From: CBDDRG01 sp051306415
GTDB taxonomy: Bacteria > Pseudomonadota > Gammaproteobacteria > Pseudomonadales > Porticoccaceae
Assembly: GCA_051306415.1 (NCBI GenBank)
Contig: JBPPNE010000174.1
Coordinates: 1 to 14,806 of the forward strand
Length of the DNA: 14,806 bases
Direction: 5' to 3'
Below the pieces are notes generated by a model. The model did not search any database and was not told the DNA's origin. It worked only from the letters and a program-made list of their open reading frames with translations. The translations under genes were made by a program, and so were the position numbers. Each line of letters starts with the position of its first letter. Position 1 is the stretch's first letter. This document shows positions 1 to 7,553 of the stretch, piece by piece.

Positions 1-485
1 AGGTAAATCTGCCCTTGCAACTGCGCCCATACGCTCGGTAAGCGCGCACCTTCATGGACGAACTGGACGTATTTGCGGATCGCGCTGGCGCGTTGCCGCC
101 CGAAGTGCGCCAGTATCCAGTCGGTCTGTAACCATTCGGGCGCCGGCGTTTGGCCACACGTCGCCAGGTAACTGCTCCAGGGCCAGGACTCAAGCCGTTT
201 TACCATGCCGGCTCTCAACGGATTCAGCACCACGTAACGCGCGAGCTCCAGCAGATAGCTGTCGCGCTCAACCAGGATGGCTTTGTATCGCCCCTGAAAC
301 ACATGCCCCACCTGCCCGTGCAGGCGGTTGAAGCGTTGGGTATACACACCATTGAGTTGCCGCATCCCCTTTGCCAGGTTGGCCTCCGGTGTTTCAATCA
401 GCAGGTGGTAATGATTGCTCATCTGACACCAGGCATGACATACCCAGTTGAAACGCTGGCAGACTTGGCCCAATGCCGCTCTTCT
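1..485 (-). pseudogene. REP-associated (Y1/HUH) transposase, 5'-truncated and cut by the window edge
   Basis: Reading the minus strand from 485 gives 161 in-frame codons that look like the middle and C-terminal part of a REP-associated tyrosine transposase (IS200-like, HUH superfamily). The metal-binding HUH motif is the His-Tyr-His at 413-405, within MSNHYHLLIE. It is followed by the family hallmarks GMRQLNGVYTQRFNR, GHVFQGRYKAILVE and ARYVVLNPLRAGMV. The nicking Tyr should be one of those around the DSYLLELARYVVLNP stretch; I cannot fix which. The reading frame meets a TGA at 488-486, and no frame upstream encodes the usual N-terminal region (about 45 residues with an HVTxRG-like motif). 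The copy is therefore 5'-truncated and probably dead. The C-terminus lies beyond base 1. Such proteins are associated with mobilising REP hairpins in single-stranded form. Confidence 0.85.
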
Positions 486-489
486 TCAT

Positions 490-517
490 GTCCGTCATTC
501 TCCATGGTTTGACGGAC
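490..517. repeat. 8-bp-arm inverted repeat at the transposase breakpoint
   Basis: GTCCGTCA (490-497) and TGACGGAC (510-517) are perfect inverted copies around a 12-nt loop. The repeat begins one base beyond the stop codon that ends the transposase reading frame (486-488), so it marks the truncation point. It could be the scar of a rearrangement or a hairpin recognised by a transposase; nothing further can be assigned. Confidence 0.5.
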
Positions 518-649
518 TTCGCTAACTATCGGATGGTACGGACTATGGGGAGCAGGTCACAGCGCCAAGTTGGTGCTTCTCCCGCAAACGTCGGAACTTG
601 CAGATCGTCGATCCCGGCGAGGCGGGTTTATCATGGTGCGGGTGGCCCA

Positions 650-665
650 TCCGCCTGAGGGCGGA
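650..665. repeat. Short GC-rich hairpin, possible REP-like unit
   Basis: TCCGCC (650-655) and GGCGGA (660-665) form a perfect 6-bp stem with a TGAG loop. Short GC-rich hairpins next to a RAYT gene are what REP units look like, but only one copy is visible and no conserved tetranucleotide guide can be confirmed. The rest of 518-685 shows no convincing gene, RNA or promoter. Confidence 0.25.
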
Positions 666-685
666 AGATGCTGTTTCCAACTAAA

Positions 686-820
686 GGGCACTTCTATAAA
701 TTCCTGGAAGCCCTTCGACAGGCTCAGGGCGAACGGCTAAATGGTTGATTCCGTTCGTGGTGAGCCCTGAGCCTGCCGAAGGGTCGAACCATGAACAGAA
801 GCGAATTAATAGAAGTGCCC
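686..820. mobile_element. 135-bp MITE-like element with TAAA target duplication
   Basis: The terminal inverted repeats are GGGCACTTCTATAAATT (686-702) and the complement of 804-820. They match at 16 of 17 positions; the exception is 698/808. The element is flanked on both sides by TAAA (682-685 and 821-824), as expected for a 4-bp target-site duplication. Removing the element and one TAAA restores a continuous ...CCAACTAAACTTGATGCCG... leader for prpD. It encodes no transposase, so it is non-autonomous; some IS5-group elements make 4-bp duplications at TA-rich sites, but the mobilising family is not established here. A second palindromic repeat sits inside it. Confidence 0.7.
711..784. repeat. 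Dispersed palindromic repeat nested in the MITE
   Basis: CCCTTCGACAGGCTCAGGGC (711-730) is inverted with one mismatch at 764-783, and GAACGG (731-736) is mirrored by CCGTTC (751-756). The right arm carries 8 extra bases (TGGTGAGC region). This CCCTTCGACAGGCTCAGGGCGAACGG motif resembles intergenic repeats that are very common in many proteobacterial genomes; to my knowledge its mobilising agent is not established. A transcript through it would fold into a long hairpin. Confidence 0.7.
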
Positions 821-846
821 TAAACTTGATGCCGGACGAACCCATC

Positions 847-2331
847 ATGCCGACCAATGTCGATCGCAACGAACGCCCGGATTACGACCGGGAGATCCAG
901 GACATTGCCGATTACGTGCTGAATTACAGCATCGATTCGGAGGAGGCCTACGACACCGCGCGCCACTGCCTGATGGACACCCTGGGCTGCGGTCTGCTGG
1001 CGCTGCGCTTTCCCGAGTGCACCAAACATTTGGGCCCGATCGTAGAGGGCACCCTGGTGCCGCACGGCGCGCGCGTGCCCGGCACCTCTTTTCGCCTCGA
1101 TCCGGTGAAGGCGGCCTGGGATATCGGCTGTACCATTCGCTGGCTCGATTACAACGACACCTGGCTGGCGGCCGAGTGGGGACATCCGTCGGACAACCTG
1201 GGGGGCATCCTTGCGGTCGCGGACTACCTGTCTCAACGCAATGTGGCAGTGGGCAAGCCCGCCCTGACCATGAAGACCGTGCTCGATGCCATGATCAAGG
1301 CTCATGAAATCCAGGGTGTGATCGCGCTGGAGAACAGCTTCAACCGGGTCGGTCTCGATCATGTGCTGCTGGTGCGGGTGGCTTCGACAGCAGTGGTCAC
1401 CCAGCTGATGGGCGGCAACCGGGAGCAGATCATGGCGTCGCTGTCGCAGGCCTGGGTCGATGGTTCCAGTCTGCGCACCTATCGCCATGCGCCCAACGGG
1501 GGGTCGCGCAAGTCCTGGGCGGCGGGGGATGCGACGTCGCGCGCCGTGCGTCTTGCGAATATGTCTCTGCGCGGGGAGATGGGTATACCCGGCGCGCTGA
1601 CCGCGCCGCAGTGGGGTTTCTACGATGTCAGCTTCAGCAAGACCAATGCCGATCAGAAAATCAAAACGCCGGAGGATCGCCAGTTCAAATTTCAGCGCGA
1701 TTACGGCTCCTACGTGATGGAGAATGTGCTGTTCAAAATCTCCTTCCCGGCGGAATTTCATGCGCAGACCGCCTGTGAGTCGGCGGTTGCGCTGCATCCC
1801 CAGGTCAAGGACCGCCTCGCTGATATCGACAAGATTGTCATCACTACCCACGAATCGGCCATTCGGATCATTTCGAAAGTCGGCCCCTTGGCCAACCCGG
1901 CGGATCGCGATCACTGCATCCAGTACATGACGGCGGTGCCGCTGGCGTTTGGCGATCTGGTGGCGGAACAGTATGAAGACGACTTTCATTACCGCCACCC
2001 GATCATTGACGAATTGCGCGGCAAGATGGAAATCGTCGAGGACAACCGCTATTCGACGGACTATCACGATCCCGACAAGCGCTCCATCGCCAATGCGGTT
2101 CAGGTGTTCTTTAAAGACGGCACTAGCACGGCCAAGGTCGAGGTCGAGTACCCCATTGGCCATCGCCGCCGCCGGCAGGAGGGCATTCCGCTACTGGAGC
2201 AGAAATTCCGCCGCCATCTGGCGACGCGATTTCCACCGGGACGCTGTGAACAGATCGTCAGCCTGTGCGCGGATCAGGCAAAACTGGAGAGTACCGCGGT
2301 CAGTACGTTCATGGACCTGTTCGTGATCTGA
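847..2331 (+). CDS. prpD: 2-methylcitrate dehydratase PrpD
   Basis: PrpD dehydrates 2-methylcitrate to 2-methyl-cis-aconitate in the cytosolic methylcitrate cycle of propionyl-CoA breakdown. The protein (494 aa from ATG 847; E. coli has 483) belongs to the MmgE/PrpD family and matches E. coli PrpD almost end to end. Shared blocks include DTLGCGL, VPGTSFRLDPV, IRWLDYNDTWLAAEWGHPSD, NSFNRVGLDHVLLV, RTYRHAPNGG, GSYVMENVLFKISFPAEFH, NPADRDHCIQYM, the YHDPDKRSIANA motif and YPIGHRRRRQ, ending LFVI as in E. coli (LYVI). The 847 start gives an N-terminus of E. coli length; ATG 829 is the alternative. Neither has a strong Shine-Dalgarno; GGA at 834-836 is the best for 847. Translation from 745 would begin inside the mobile element and is unlikely. 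No prpB, prpC, acnD or prpR lies beside it, so it is an orphan here, with a MITE 26 bp upstream. Confidence 0.95.
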   Translation: MPTNVDRNERPDYDREIQDIADYVLNYSIDSEEAYDTARHCLMDTLGCGLLALRFPECTKHLGPIVEGTLVPHGARVPGTSFRLDPVKAAWDIGCTIRWLDYNDTWLAAEWGHPSDNLGGILAVADYLSQRNVAVGKPALTMKTVLDAMIKAHEIQGVIALENSFNRVGLDHVLLVRVASTAVVTQLMGGNREQIMASLSQAWVDGSSLRTYRHAPNGGSRKSWAAGDATSRAVRLANMSLRGEMGIPGALTAPQWGFYDVSFSKTNADQKIKTPEDRQFKFQRDYGSYVMENVLFKISFPAEFHAQTACESAVALHPQVKDRLADIDKIVITTHESAIRIISKVGPLANPADRDHCIQYMTAVPLAFGDLVAEQYEDDFHYRHPIIDELRGKMEIVEDNRYSTDYHDPDKRSIANAVQVFFKDGTSTAKVEVEYPIGHRRRRQEGIPLLEQKFRRHLATRFPPGRCEQIVSLCADQAKLESTAVSTFMDLFVI

Positions 2332-2353
2332 CGGCGAAGCGGGCACCACTTCC

Positions 2354-2389
2354 GGTGACTCAGTGAGTCTCTGGAGGTTTAGAGTCACC
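2354..2389. repeat. 8-bp-arm inverted repeat between prpD and the lipoprotein gene
   Basis: GGTGACTC (2354-2361) and GAGTCACC (2382-2389) are perfect inverted copies with a 20-nt spacer. No T-run follows, so it is a poor intrinsic terminator. It may be a protein-binding site for the lipoprotein gene (start 88 nt downstream) or a processed 3' end of prpD. A weaker GGGGC/GCCCC pair lies at 2411-2430. Confidence 0.4.
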
Positions 2390-2477
2390 ACGTGCTTAAA
2401 TAGAAGCTGTGGGGCCAAAACGACCGCCCCGCGTGGCCGTCAATTAAAACAATCGATGAATTAGGAGAAGATAGGCA

Positions 2478-3308
2478 ATGAAGCTCAAAAGGATTGCTCT
2501 TGCAGTATCACTGGGATTACTGGCCGGCTGTGAGGGAACCATGCCGACCATTGGCAGCCCCAAAGCAAGTACGGTGGCGACGGGTTCAACGGGAGGGGCG
2601 ACCGCAACCAACGCCAACTCCCAGCTTGAGCACTGCAATGAAACCCTGGGCACGTTGGCCGTCGAGGAAAACCAGAGCGATCCCTGGTATTCCTGGTTTC
2701 GCCAGAACTATCAACTGGAATCGACGGTGCCAATCATCCGCTTGATGATTCAGCAATCCAATTGCTTTGTTGTCGTCGAGCGCGGCAAATCCTTCAACAA
2801 CATGATGCAGGAACGTGCGCTGGCGGACTCCGGGGAAATGCGCAAGGGCAGCAACTTTGGCAAGGGCCAGATGGTCGCCGCGGATTACACGATGTCGCCG
2901 TCGGTCACCATCAGTGAGCAGGGTACGGGGGGGTTAGGTGCCGTAGTGGGGGCGTTCAGTCCGCTTGGCGGTGCGCTGGCGGGCGGCATGAAATTCAATG
3001 ATGCGGCAACGGTGCTGACCATGATCGACAACCGCTCCGGCGTGCAATTGGCGGCGGCCCAGGGTAGCTCCCGCAATACTGACTTCGCCGGTTTTGGCGC
3101 GATTTTCGGTGGCTTTGGTGGCGGTGCCGGTGGCGCTTACACGAAAACTCCGCAGGGTAAGGTGCTGGTCGCCGCGTTCATGGACGCCTACAACCAACTG
3201 GTGCAGTCGGTGCGCAACTATAAGGCGCAAACGGTCAAAGGCGGTTTGGGTACCGGCGGGCGCCTCGGTGTCGATGGTGGCAGTACGCCCGCATCAAGAG
3301 GGCAATAG
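2478..3308 (+). CDS. CsgG-family outer-membrane lipoprotein
   Basis: A 276-aa lipoprotein. Residues 1-17 form a signal peptide (KLKR, then a hydrophobic run) and LLAGC at 14-18 is a lipobox, with Cys18 the lipidated residue. Glu at +2 predicts the outer membrane rather than retention in the inner one. The body resembles the CsgG/HfaB family, which forms secretion pores or envelope scaffolds: a conserved FVVVERG at 97-103, NNMMQERAL at 107-115, then GQMVAADYTMSPSVTISE (130-147). Two glycine-rich stretches (150-170 and 205-220) may correspond to the membrane hairpins of CsgG, and the C-terminus is Gly-rich. AGGAG at 2463-2467 supports the start. No csgA, B, E or F lies nearby, so a curli role is not supported; its substrate or partner is unknown. 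A terminator follows at 3412-3451. Confidence 0.75.
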   Translation: MKLKRIALAVSLGLLAGCEGTMPTIGSPKASTVATGSTGGATATNANSQLEHCNETLGTLAVEENQSDPWYSWFRQNYQLESTVPIIRLMIQQSNCFVVVERGKSFNNMMQERALADSGEMRKGSNFGKGQMVAADYTMSPSVTISEQGTGGLGAVVGAFSPLGGALAGGMKFNDAATVLTMIDNRSGVQLAAAQGSSRNTDFAGFGAIFGGFGGGAGGAYTKTPQGKVLVAAFMDAYNQLVQSVRNYKAQTVKGGLGTGGRLGVDGGSTPASRGQ

Positions 3309-3411
3309 TTACCCGGAAGATCCGGGTCTGAATCGCACCGCTGCCGAGCGTAAATTTGCAGCGTGCTGTCCGGGTCGCATAGCCCCAGACATAGACTCAG
3401 CTGGATCCCTT

Positions 3412-3451
3412 CCACAAAAAACCCCGACCAACAGGCCGGGGTTTTTTGTGG
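3412..3451. terminator. Bidirectional rho-independent terminator
   Basis: A perfect 15-bp stem (3412-3426 with 3437-3451) encloses a 10-nt loop. The stem reads CCACAAAAAACCCCG, so it supplies a GC core plus a six-base U tract on both strands. It sits between convergent genes, the CsgG-family gene (stop 3308) and the alcohol dehydrogenase gene (stop 3539), and should end both transcripts. The remaining 3309-3411 and 3452-3538 hold only a weak CTGCCGA/TCGGCAG inverted pair (3491-3497, 3518-3524). Confidence 0.92.
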
Positions 3452-3538
3452 TGTCGTTTTGGCAGCTTTTATCGCAGGAGCTTGCGATCCCTGCCGATCA
3501 GCGACTAAAGCACTGCTTCGGCAGCGCATCGGCCAGCG

Positions 3539-4630
3539 TCAATAAAGAATAATCCCGCGGATGTTGCGGCCTTCGTTCATGTCGGCAAAGCCCTGGTGGA
3601 CTTCGTCGATGGTATAGGTGCGCGACATCATCCGATCCAGATCGAGCTGGCCGCTTTCGTAAAAGCTGAGCAATTTGGCAAAGTCCACCTTGGCATTGGT
3701 GCTGCCGTAGATGCAGCCGCAGACTTTTTTCGACGATAGCGGCATTTCCAGCGCGCTGAACTTGTATTCCGCAGTCGGGCTACCGGCGCCGACCATGCAG
3801 GTGGTACCGCCGCGGCGGGTTGCCGCATAGGCCTGCGCCGCTACCGCCGGCACACCGATCACTTCAAAGGCGTAGTCGACGCCGATACCGCCGGTGATTT
3901 CCATGATCTTGGCAACCACATCACCACTGGCGTTGATGGTGTGAGTAGCGCCGAACTGCTTGGCGGCTTCCAGTTTGGCATCGTTGAGATCGATGGCGAT
4001 GATCGGGTTGCCACCGGCGATTCTGGCACCCTGCAGCGCGGACAGGCCGACTCCGCCACAACCGAAGATCGCGACACTGCTACCGGGTTGGACTTTGGCG
4101 GTGTTCAGTGCCGCGCCAGCACCGGTCATGACGCCGCAGCCGACCAGTGCGGCCGCTTTCAGATCATATTTCTTGTCGATGGGAACCACGCACATGGCCG
4201 GACAGACGACCTGCTCGGCCATATTGCCCAGCGCCGCGAAAGCGCCGATGTATTTGCCATTCAACTTGACCCGGCTGGTGCCGTCAGGCTGCATGCCGGT
4301 GAACAAATCGGTTGCGGTACACAGCCATGGCTCCTGATGCTGACAGAAATAACAGATGCCGCACATCGGGATGAAGGAGGTGATGACGTGGTCGCCGACT
4401 TTGACATTGGTGACATTGGGACCGATTTCCTCCACCACGCCGGCACCTTCGTGGCCGAGGATGATGGGTACCGGCATCGGCAGTTTGCCGGTGACCACGG
4501 CGTTGTCGGACTGGCAAATCCCGGTCGCCACCATGCGTATGCGCACTTCGCCAGCCTTGGGTGCATCGAGCTCGATTTCCTCGACGGAAAATTTGTTTTG
4601 GTCGGTCAATACTACGGCTCTCGCTTTCAT
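3539..4630 (-). CDS. Zinc-dependent alcohol dehydrogenase (MDR family)
   Basis: A 363-aa medium-chain dehydrogenase/reductase that oxidises an alcohol to an aldehyde or ketone with NAD(P)+; the substrate is not readable. Catalytic zinc ligands are Cys39 (GICQSD), His60 (LGHEGAG) and Cys165 (VGCGVMTG). The structural zinc lobe is complete: Cys90, Cys93, Cys96 and Cys104. The Rossmann loop is GCGGVG (190-195), and Asp213 (AIDLND) ending the next strand favours NAD+ over NADP+. The SFIPMCGICYFC segment and overall length resemble class III-like and mycobacterial AdhB/AdhD or NDMA-dependent-type alcohol dehydrogenases. The start is supported by AGGGG and TAGGA just upstream on the minus strand (4633-4645). 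It is transcribed alone, divergently from prfB and convergently to the lipoprotein gene. Formaldehyde/glutathione activity is possible but less likely. Confidence 0.9.
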   Translation of the reverse strand: MKARAVVLTDQNKFSVEEIELDAPKAGEVRIRMVATGICQSDNAVVTGKLPMPVPIILGHEGAGVVEEIGPNVTNVKVGDHVITSFIPMCGICYFCQHQEPWLCTATDLFTGMQPDGTSRVKLNGKYIGAFAALGNMAEQVVCPAMCVVPIDKKYDLKAAALVGCGVMTGAGAALNTAKVQPGSSVAIFGCGGVGLSALQGARIAGGNPIIAIDLNDAKLEAAKQFGATHTINASGDVVAKIMEITGGIGVDYAFEVIGVPAVAAQAYAATRRGGTTCMVGAGSPTAEYKFSALEMPLSSKKVCGCIYGSTNAKVDFAKLLSFYESGQLDLDRMMSRTYTIDEVHQGFADMNEGRNIRGIILY

Positions 4631-4849
4631 GTCCTACCCCTTGTGTAACATGGATTGTTGGTTGCCCACGCTTTAACGGCGGACGAATCTACCATGACCG
4701 CGGCACCTTGTCAGTAGCCACCACTACGGCGGCAGCCATGTGTTCGCGGATTTCATGGGGTGAATTGCCCGCGCCAAAAACATCACACAATGCACGTCAG
4801 CATCAAGGTCGACATAAAGAAGCGGGTAGAGGAGCCGGGCCAAATCCGC

Positions 4850-4880
4850 TAAAATCGCGCGTTTTGCGGAAGGGCGCCGC
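4850..4880 (+). promoter_or_regulatory. Likely prfB promoter -10 and ribosome binding site
   Basis: TAAAAT (4850-4855) is a good -10 element, but no convincing -35 lies 16-18 bp upstream (TAGAGG at 4827-4832). GGAAGGG (4868-4874) is a strong Shine-Dalgarno 7 nt before the prfB ATG. The leader would be about 20 nt. The rest of the divergent gap (4631-4849) shows no clear second promoter for the dehydrogenase gene, no RNA and no small gene. Confidence 0.5.
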
Positions 4881-4881
4881 C

Positions 4882-5980
4882 ATGTTAGAGATCAACCCGC
4901 TGCGCAACATCTTGGCCGACCTCCAACAGCGCACCGATGTGCTCAGGGGGTACCTTTGACTACGATCAGAAGAACGAGCGCCTCGCCGAAGTAGAGCTCG
5001 AACTCGCCGACCCGGGTATCTGGAACGATCAGGCCCGCGCTCAGGCGCTCGGCCGCGAGCGCGTCTCCCTGGCTGCGGTGGTCGATACCATTGCCACCCT
5101 CGACAAGGGCATTGGCGATGGCCGCGAGCTGCTCGAACTCGCGGCCGCCGAGGACGACGCCGCGACGGTAGCCGAAATTGAAACCGATATCGCGGCGCTC
5201 ACTCGCAAACTCGAAACTCTCGAATTCCGTCGCATGTTTGCCGGCGAGATGGACCCCAACAATGCCTATCTGGACGTGCAGGCCGGCTCCGGCGGCACCG
5301 AGGCGCAGGACTGGGCGGAGATGCTGCTGCGCATGTACCTGCGCTGGGGCGCTGCCCGCGGCTTCAAGACCGAGCTGATCGAGGTCTCCCCCGGTGATGT
5401 CGCCGGCATCAAGAGCGCTACCGTGCATTTCGAGGGCGAATACGCCTACGGCTGGCTGCGCACCGAAACCGGCGTCCACCGCCTGGTGCGCAAATCGCCA
5501 TTCGACTCCGGCAACCGCCGCCACACCTCGTTTTCGGCGGTGTTCGTGTCACCGGAAGTGGACGACGACATCGACATCGAGATCAACATGGCCGAGGTGC
5601 GGGTCGATACCTATCGGGCGAGTGGTGCCGGCGGCCAGCATATCAACAAGACCGACTCGGCGATGCGTATGACCCACCTGCCATCAGGTATCGTGGTGCA
5701 GAGCCAGACCGAGCGCTCGCAGCACCAGAACCGCGACCGCTGCATGAAAATGCTGCGCGCCAAGCTCTACGAGCTGGAGATGATGAAGCGACGGCAGGCC
5801 ATGCAGGCCATCGAGGACAGCAAGTCGGACATCGGCTGGGGCAGTCAGATTCGTTCCTACGTGCTCGACGATGCCCGTATCAAGGATCTGCGCACCGGCG
5901 TCGAGACCCGCAATACCCAGGGGGTGCTCGATGGCGATCTCGATCGCTTTATCGAGGCGAGCTTGAAGGCGGGGTTGTAG
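4882..5980 (+). CDS. prfB: Peptide chain release factor 2 (programmed +1 frameshift)
   Basis: RF2 recognises UGA and UAA stop codons and triggers peptide release on the ribosome. The gene is in two frames: 25 codons from ATG 4882 to CTT 4954-4956, then an in-frame TGA (4957-4959), then 340 codons in the +1 frame from GAC 4958 to the stop at 5978-5980. The joined product is 365 aa, exactly the E. coli length, and runs MLEINPLRN...DVLRGYL-DYDQKNERL. The stop-codon-reading SPF motif is at 205-207 and the catalytic GGQ at 250-252. The residue equivalent to E. coli K-12 Thr246 is Ala (RASGAGGQ), the common state in other bacteria. Start choice is backed by GGAAGGG 7 nt upstream. lysS follows after 64 nt, the classic prfB-lysS arrangement. 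The split is regulation, not damage. Confidence 0.97.
4945..4960 (+). promoter_or_regulatory. RF2 +1 recoding site (internal SD, CUU slip codon, UGA)
   Basis: AGGGGG (4945-4950) is an internal Shine-Dalgarno placed 3 nt before the slippery CTT codon (4954-4956), followed by TGAC (4957-4960). This is the canonical autoregulation cassette: when RF2 is scarce the ribosome pauses at UGA, slips forward by one base and makes RF2. Spacing and the C after UGA match E. coli. Confidence 0.96.
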
Positions 5981-6044
5981 CCCTGTGTGTCCGCTGATAC
6001 CCACGATCCAGTAGCCTGCTCCCCGACTGACAGGATAATTCGCA

Positions 6045-7529
6045 ATGACCGACCAACCTTCATCCGCGGCCGATGAGAACAAACTGATCGCGGAGCGGCG
6101 CGCCAAACTCGCGGCGATTCGGGCCCGTGGCAACGCCTTCCCGAACGGCTTTCGCCGCGAGCAACTCGCGAGTGAACTGGAACGCGATTTTGGCGCCAAC
6201 AGCAAGGAAGAATTGGCGGCATTGCAGTTTCGCGCCAGCGTCGCTGGGCGGATCATGGCCAAGCGCGGACCCTTCATGGTGTTGCAGGACGGCTCTGGTC
6301 GCATTCAACTGTATGCCGACAAGGACGCTCAATCGGCACTGCGCGAACGCTGGGGTCAGTGGGACATCGGCGATCTGGTCGGTGTGCGTGGCACCCTGCA
6401 CCGCTCCGGGCGCGGTGATCTCTATGTCAATCTGGAGGATTACCAGCTGCTGACAAAAGCGCTGCGCCCGCTGCCGGAGAAATTTCACGGCCTCGCCGAT
6501 CAGGAGCAGCGCTACCGTCAGCGCTATGTGGACTTGATCGTCAACGCGGAATCCCGCGCTGTTTTCCAATTGCGGTCGAAAATCATCCAGTTTCTGCGCG
6601 AGTATCTGAATGCGCGCGATTTCATGGAAGTGGAAACGCCGATGATGCAGGCGATTCCGGGCGGCGCCATCGCGCGACCCTTCGTCACCCACCACAATGC
6701 GCTTGACCAGCGCATGTTTCTGCGCATCGCGCCCGAGCTCTACCTAAAGCGCCTGGTCGTCGGCGGTTTCGAGCGGGTCTACGAAATCAATCGCAGCTTT
6801 CGCAACGAGGGCTTGTCCACGCGCCATAATCCGGAGTTCACGATGCTGGAGTTCTACCAGGCCTACGCGGATTACCGCGACCTGATGGACCTCAGCGAAG
6901 ACATGCTGCGCAGTCTCTGCCAGCAGGTGCTGGGATCGACCCAGGTGGGCTACCAGGGTGCCGAGTACGACTTTGCGCTGCCGTTCACGCGCATGACGGT
7001 GTTCGAGTCCATCCTGCGTTTTAACCCGAACCTTGTGGCAGGCGACATCGACAATCTTGAAGGCGCCCGCAGGGTGGCTGTGGGCCTTGGTCTTCCACTC
7101 AAAGACGGTTGGGGCCTCGGCAAGGTGCAGATCGAGATTTTCGAGAAGACGGTCGAGCACCGCCTCGACCAGCCGACCTTTATCACCGCCTACCCGATCG
7201 AGGTGTCGCCGTTGGCCCGGCGCAACGATGATGCCCCCTTCGTCAGCGACCGCTTTGAACTCTTTGTCGGCGGCCGTGAGATCGCCAATGGCTTTTCGGA
7301 GCTGAACGACGCCGAAGATCAGGCCGAGCGCTTTCTGGCCCAGGCCAAAGCCAGGGACGCCGGCGACGAGGAGGCCATGCACTATGACGCCGACTACATT
7401 CGCGCGCTCGAATACGGGCTGCCGCCGACGGCGGGCGAGGGCATCGGCATCGACCGGCTGGTGATGCTGCTGACCGATTCGCCATCCATTCGCGATGTGC
7501 TGCTGTTTCCGCACCTGCGGCCGGAATAG
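6045..7529 (+). CDS. lysS: Lysyl-tRNA synthetase, class II
   Basis: Charges tRNA-Lys with lysine in the cytosol. The 494-aa protein (E. coli 505) has an N-terminal anticodon-binding OB fold at roughly 62-140 and a class IIb catalytic core from about 165. Class II motif 2 is SFRNEGLSTRHNPEFTMLEF (251-270) with Arg253, and motif 3 is GIGIDRLVML (466-475) with Arg471. Motif 1 lies around FMEVETPMM (193-201). Start ATG 6045 has AGGA at 6032-6035, 9 nt upstream. It lies 64 nt after prfB with no terminator between, so the two are likely one operon, and ung follows after 32 nt. No sign of truncation. Confidence 0.97.
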   Translation: MTDQPSSAADENKLIAERRAKLAAIRARGNAFPNGFRREQLASELERDFGANSKEELAALQFRASVAGRIMAKRGPFMVLQDGSGRIQLYADKDAQSALRERWGQWDIGDLVGVRGTLHRSGRGDLYVNLEDYQLLTKALRPLPEKFHGLADQEQRYRQRYVDLIVNAESRAVFQLRSKIIQFLREYLNARDFMEVETPMMQAIPGGAIARPFVTHHNALDQRMFLRIAPELYLKRLVVGGFERVYEINRSFRNEGLSTRHNPEFTMLEFYQAYADYRDLMDLSEDMLRSLCQQVLGSTQVGYQGAEYDFALPFTRMTVFESILRFNPNLVAGDIDNLEGARRVAVGLGLPLKDGWGLGKVQIEIFEKTVEHRLDQPTFITAYPIEVSPLARRNDDAPFVSDRFELFVGGREIANGFSELNDAEDQAERFLAQAKARDAGDEEAMHYDADYIRALEYGLPPTAGEGIGIDRLVMLLTDSPSIRDVLLFPHLRPE

Positions 7530-7553
7530 TCCGCCCGCGGATCGAGGCAGGCC

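Noticed and set aside
150..512. 120-codon open frame on the plus strand opposite the transposase remnant
   Set aside because: The minus strand carries recognisable RAYT motifs; the plus frame does not resemble any protein.
745..846. Extended N-terminus of PrpD from ATG 745
   Set aside because: This part is encoded by the mobile element and does not match the family; the conserved sequence begins after 847.
820..2163. Long open frame (447 codons) antisense to prpD
   Set aside because: Its translation is Arg/His/Gln-rich with no recognisable motif. It arises from the GC-rich third positions of prpD, which is strongly conserved on the other strand.
3941..4648. 235-codon open frame antisense to the alcohol dehydrogenase
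   Set aside because: Shadow of a well-supported zinc dehydrogenase; no family features of its own.
4937..5980. RF2 main frame read as a separate gene starting at ATG 4937
   Set aside because: The upstream 25 codons match the RF2 N-terminus and the frameshift cassette is complete, so it is one gene.
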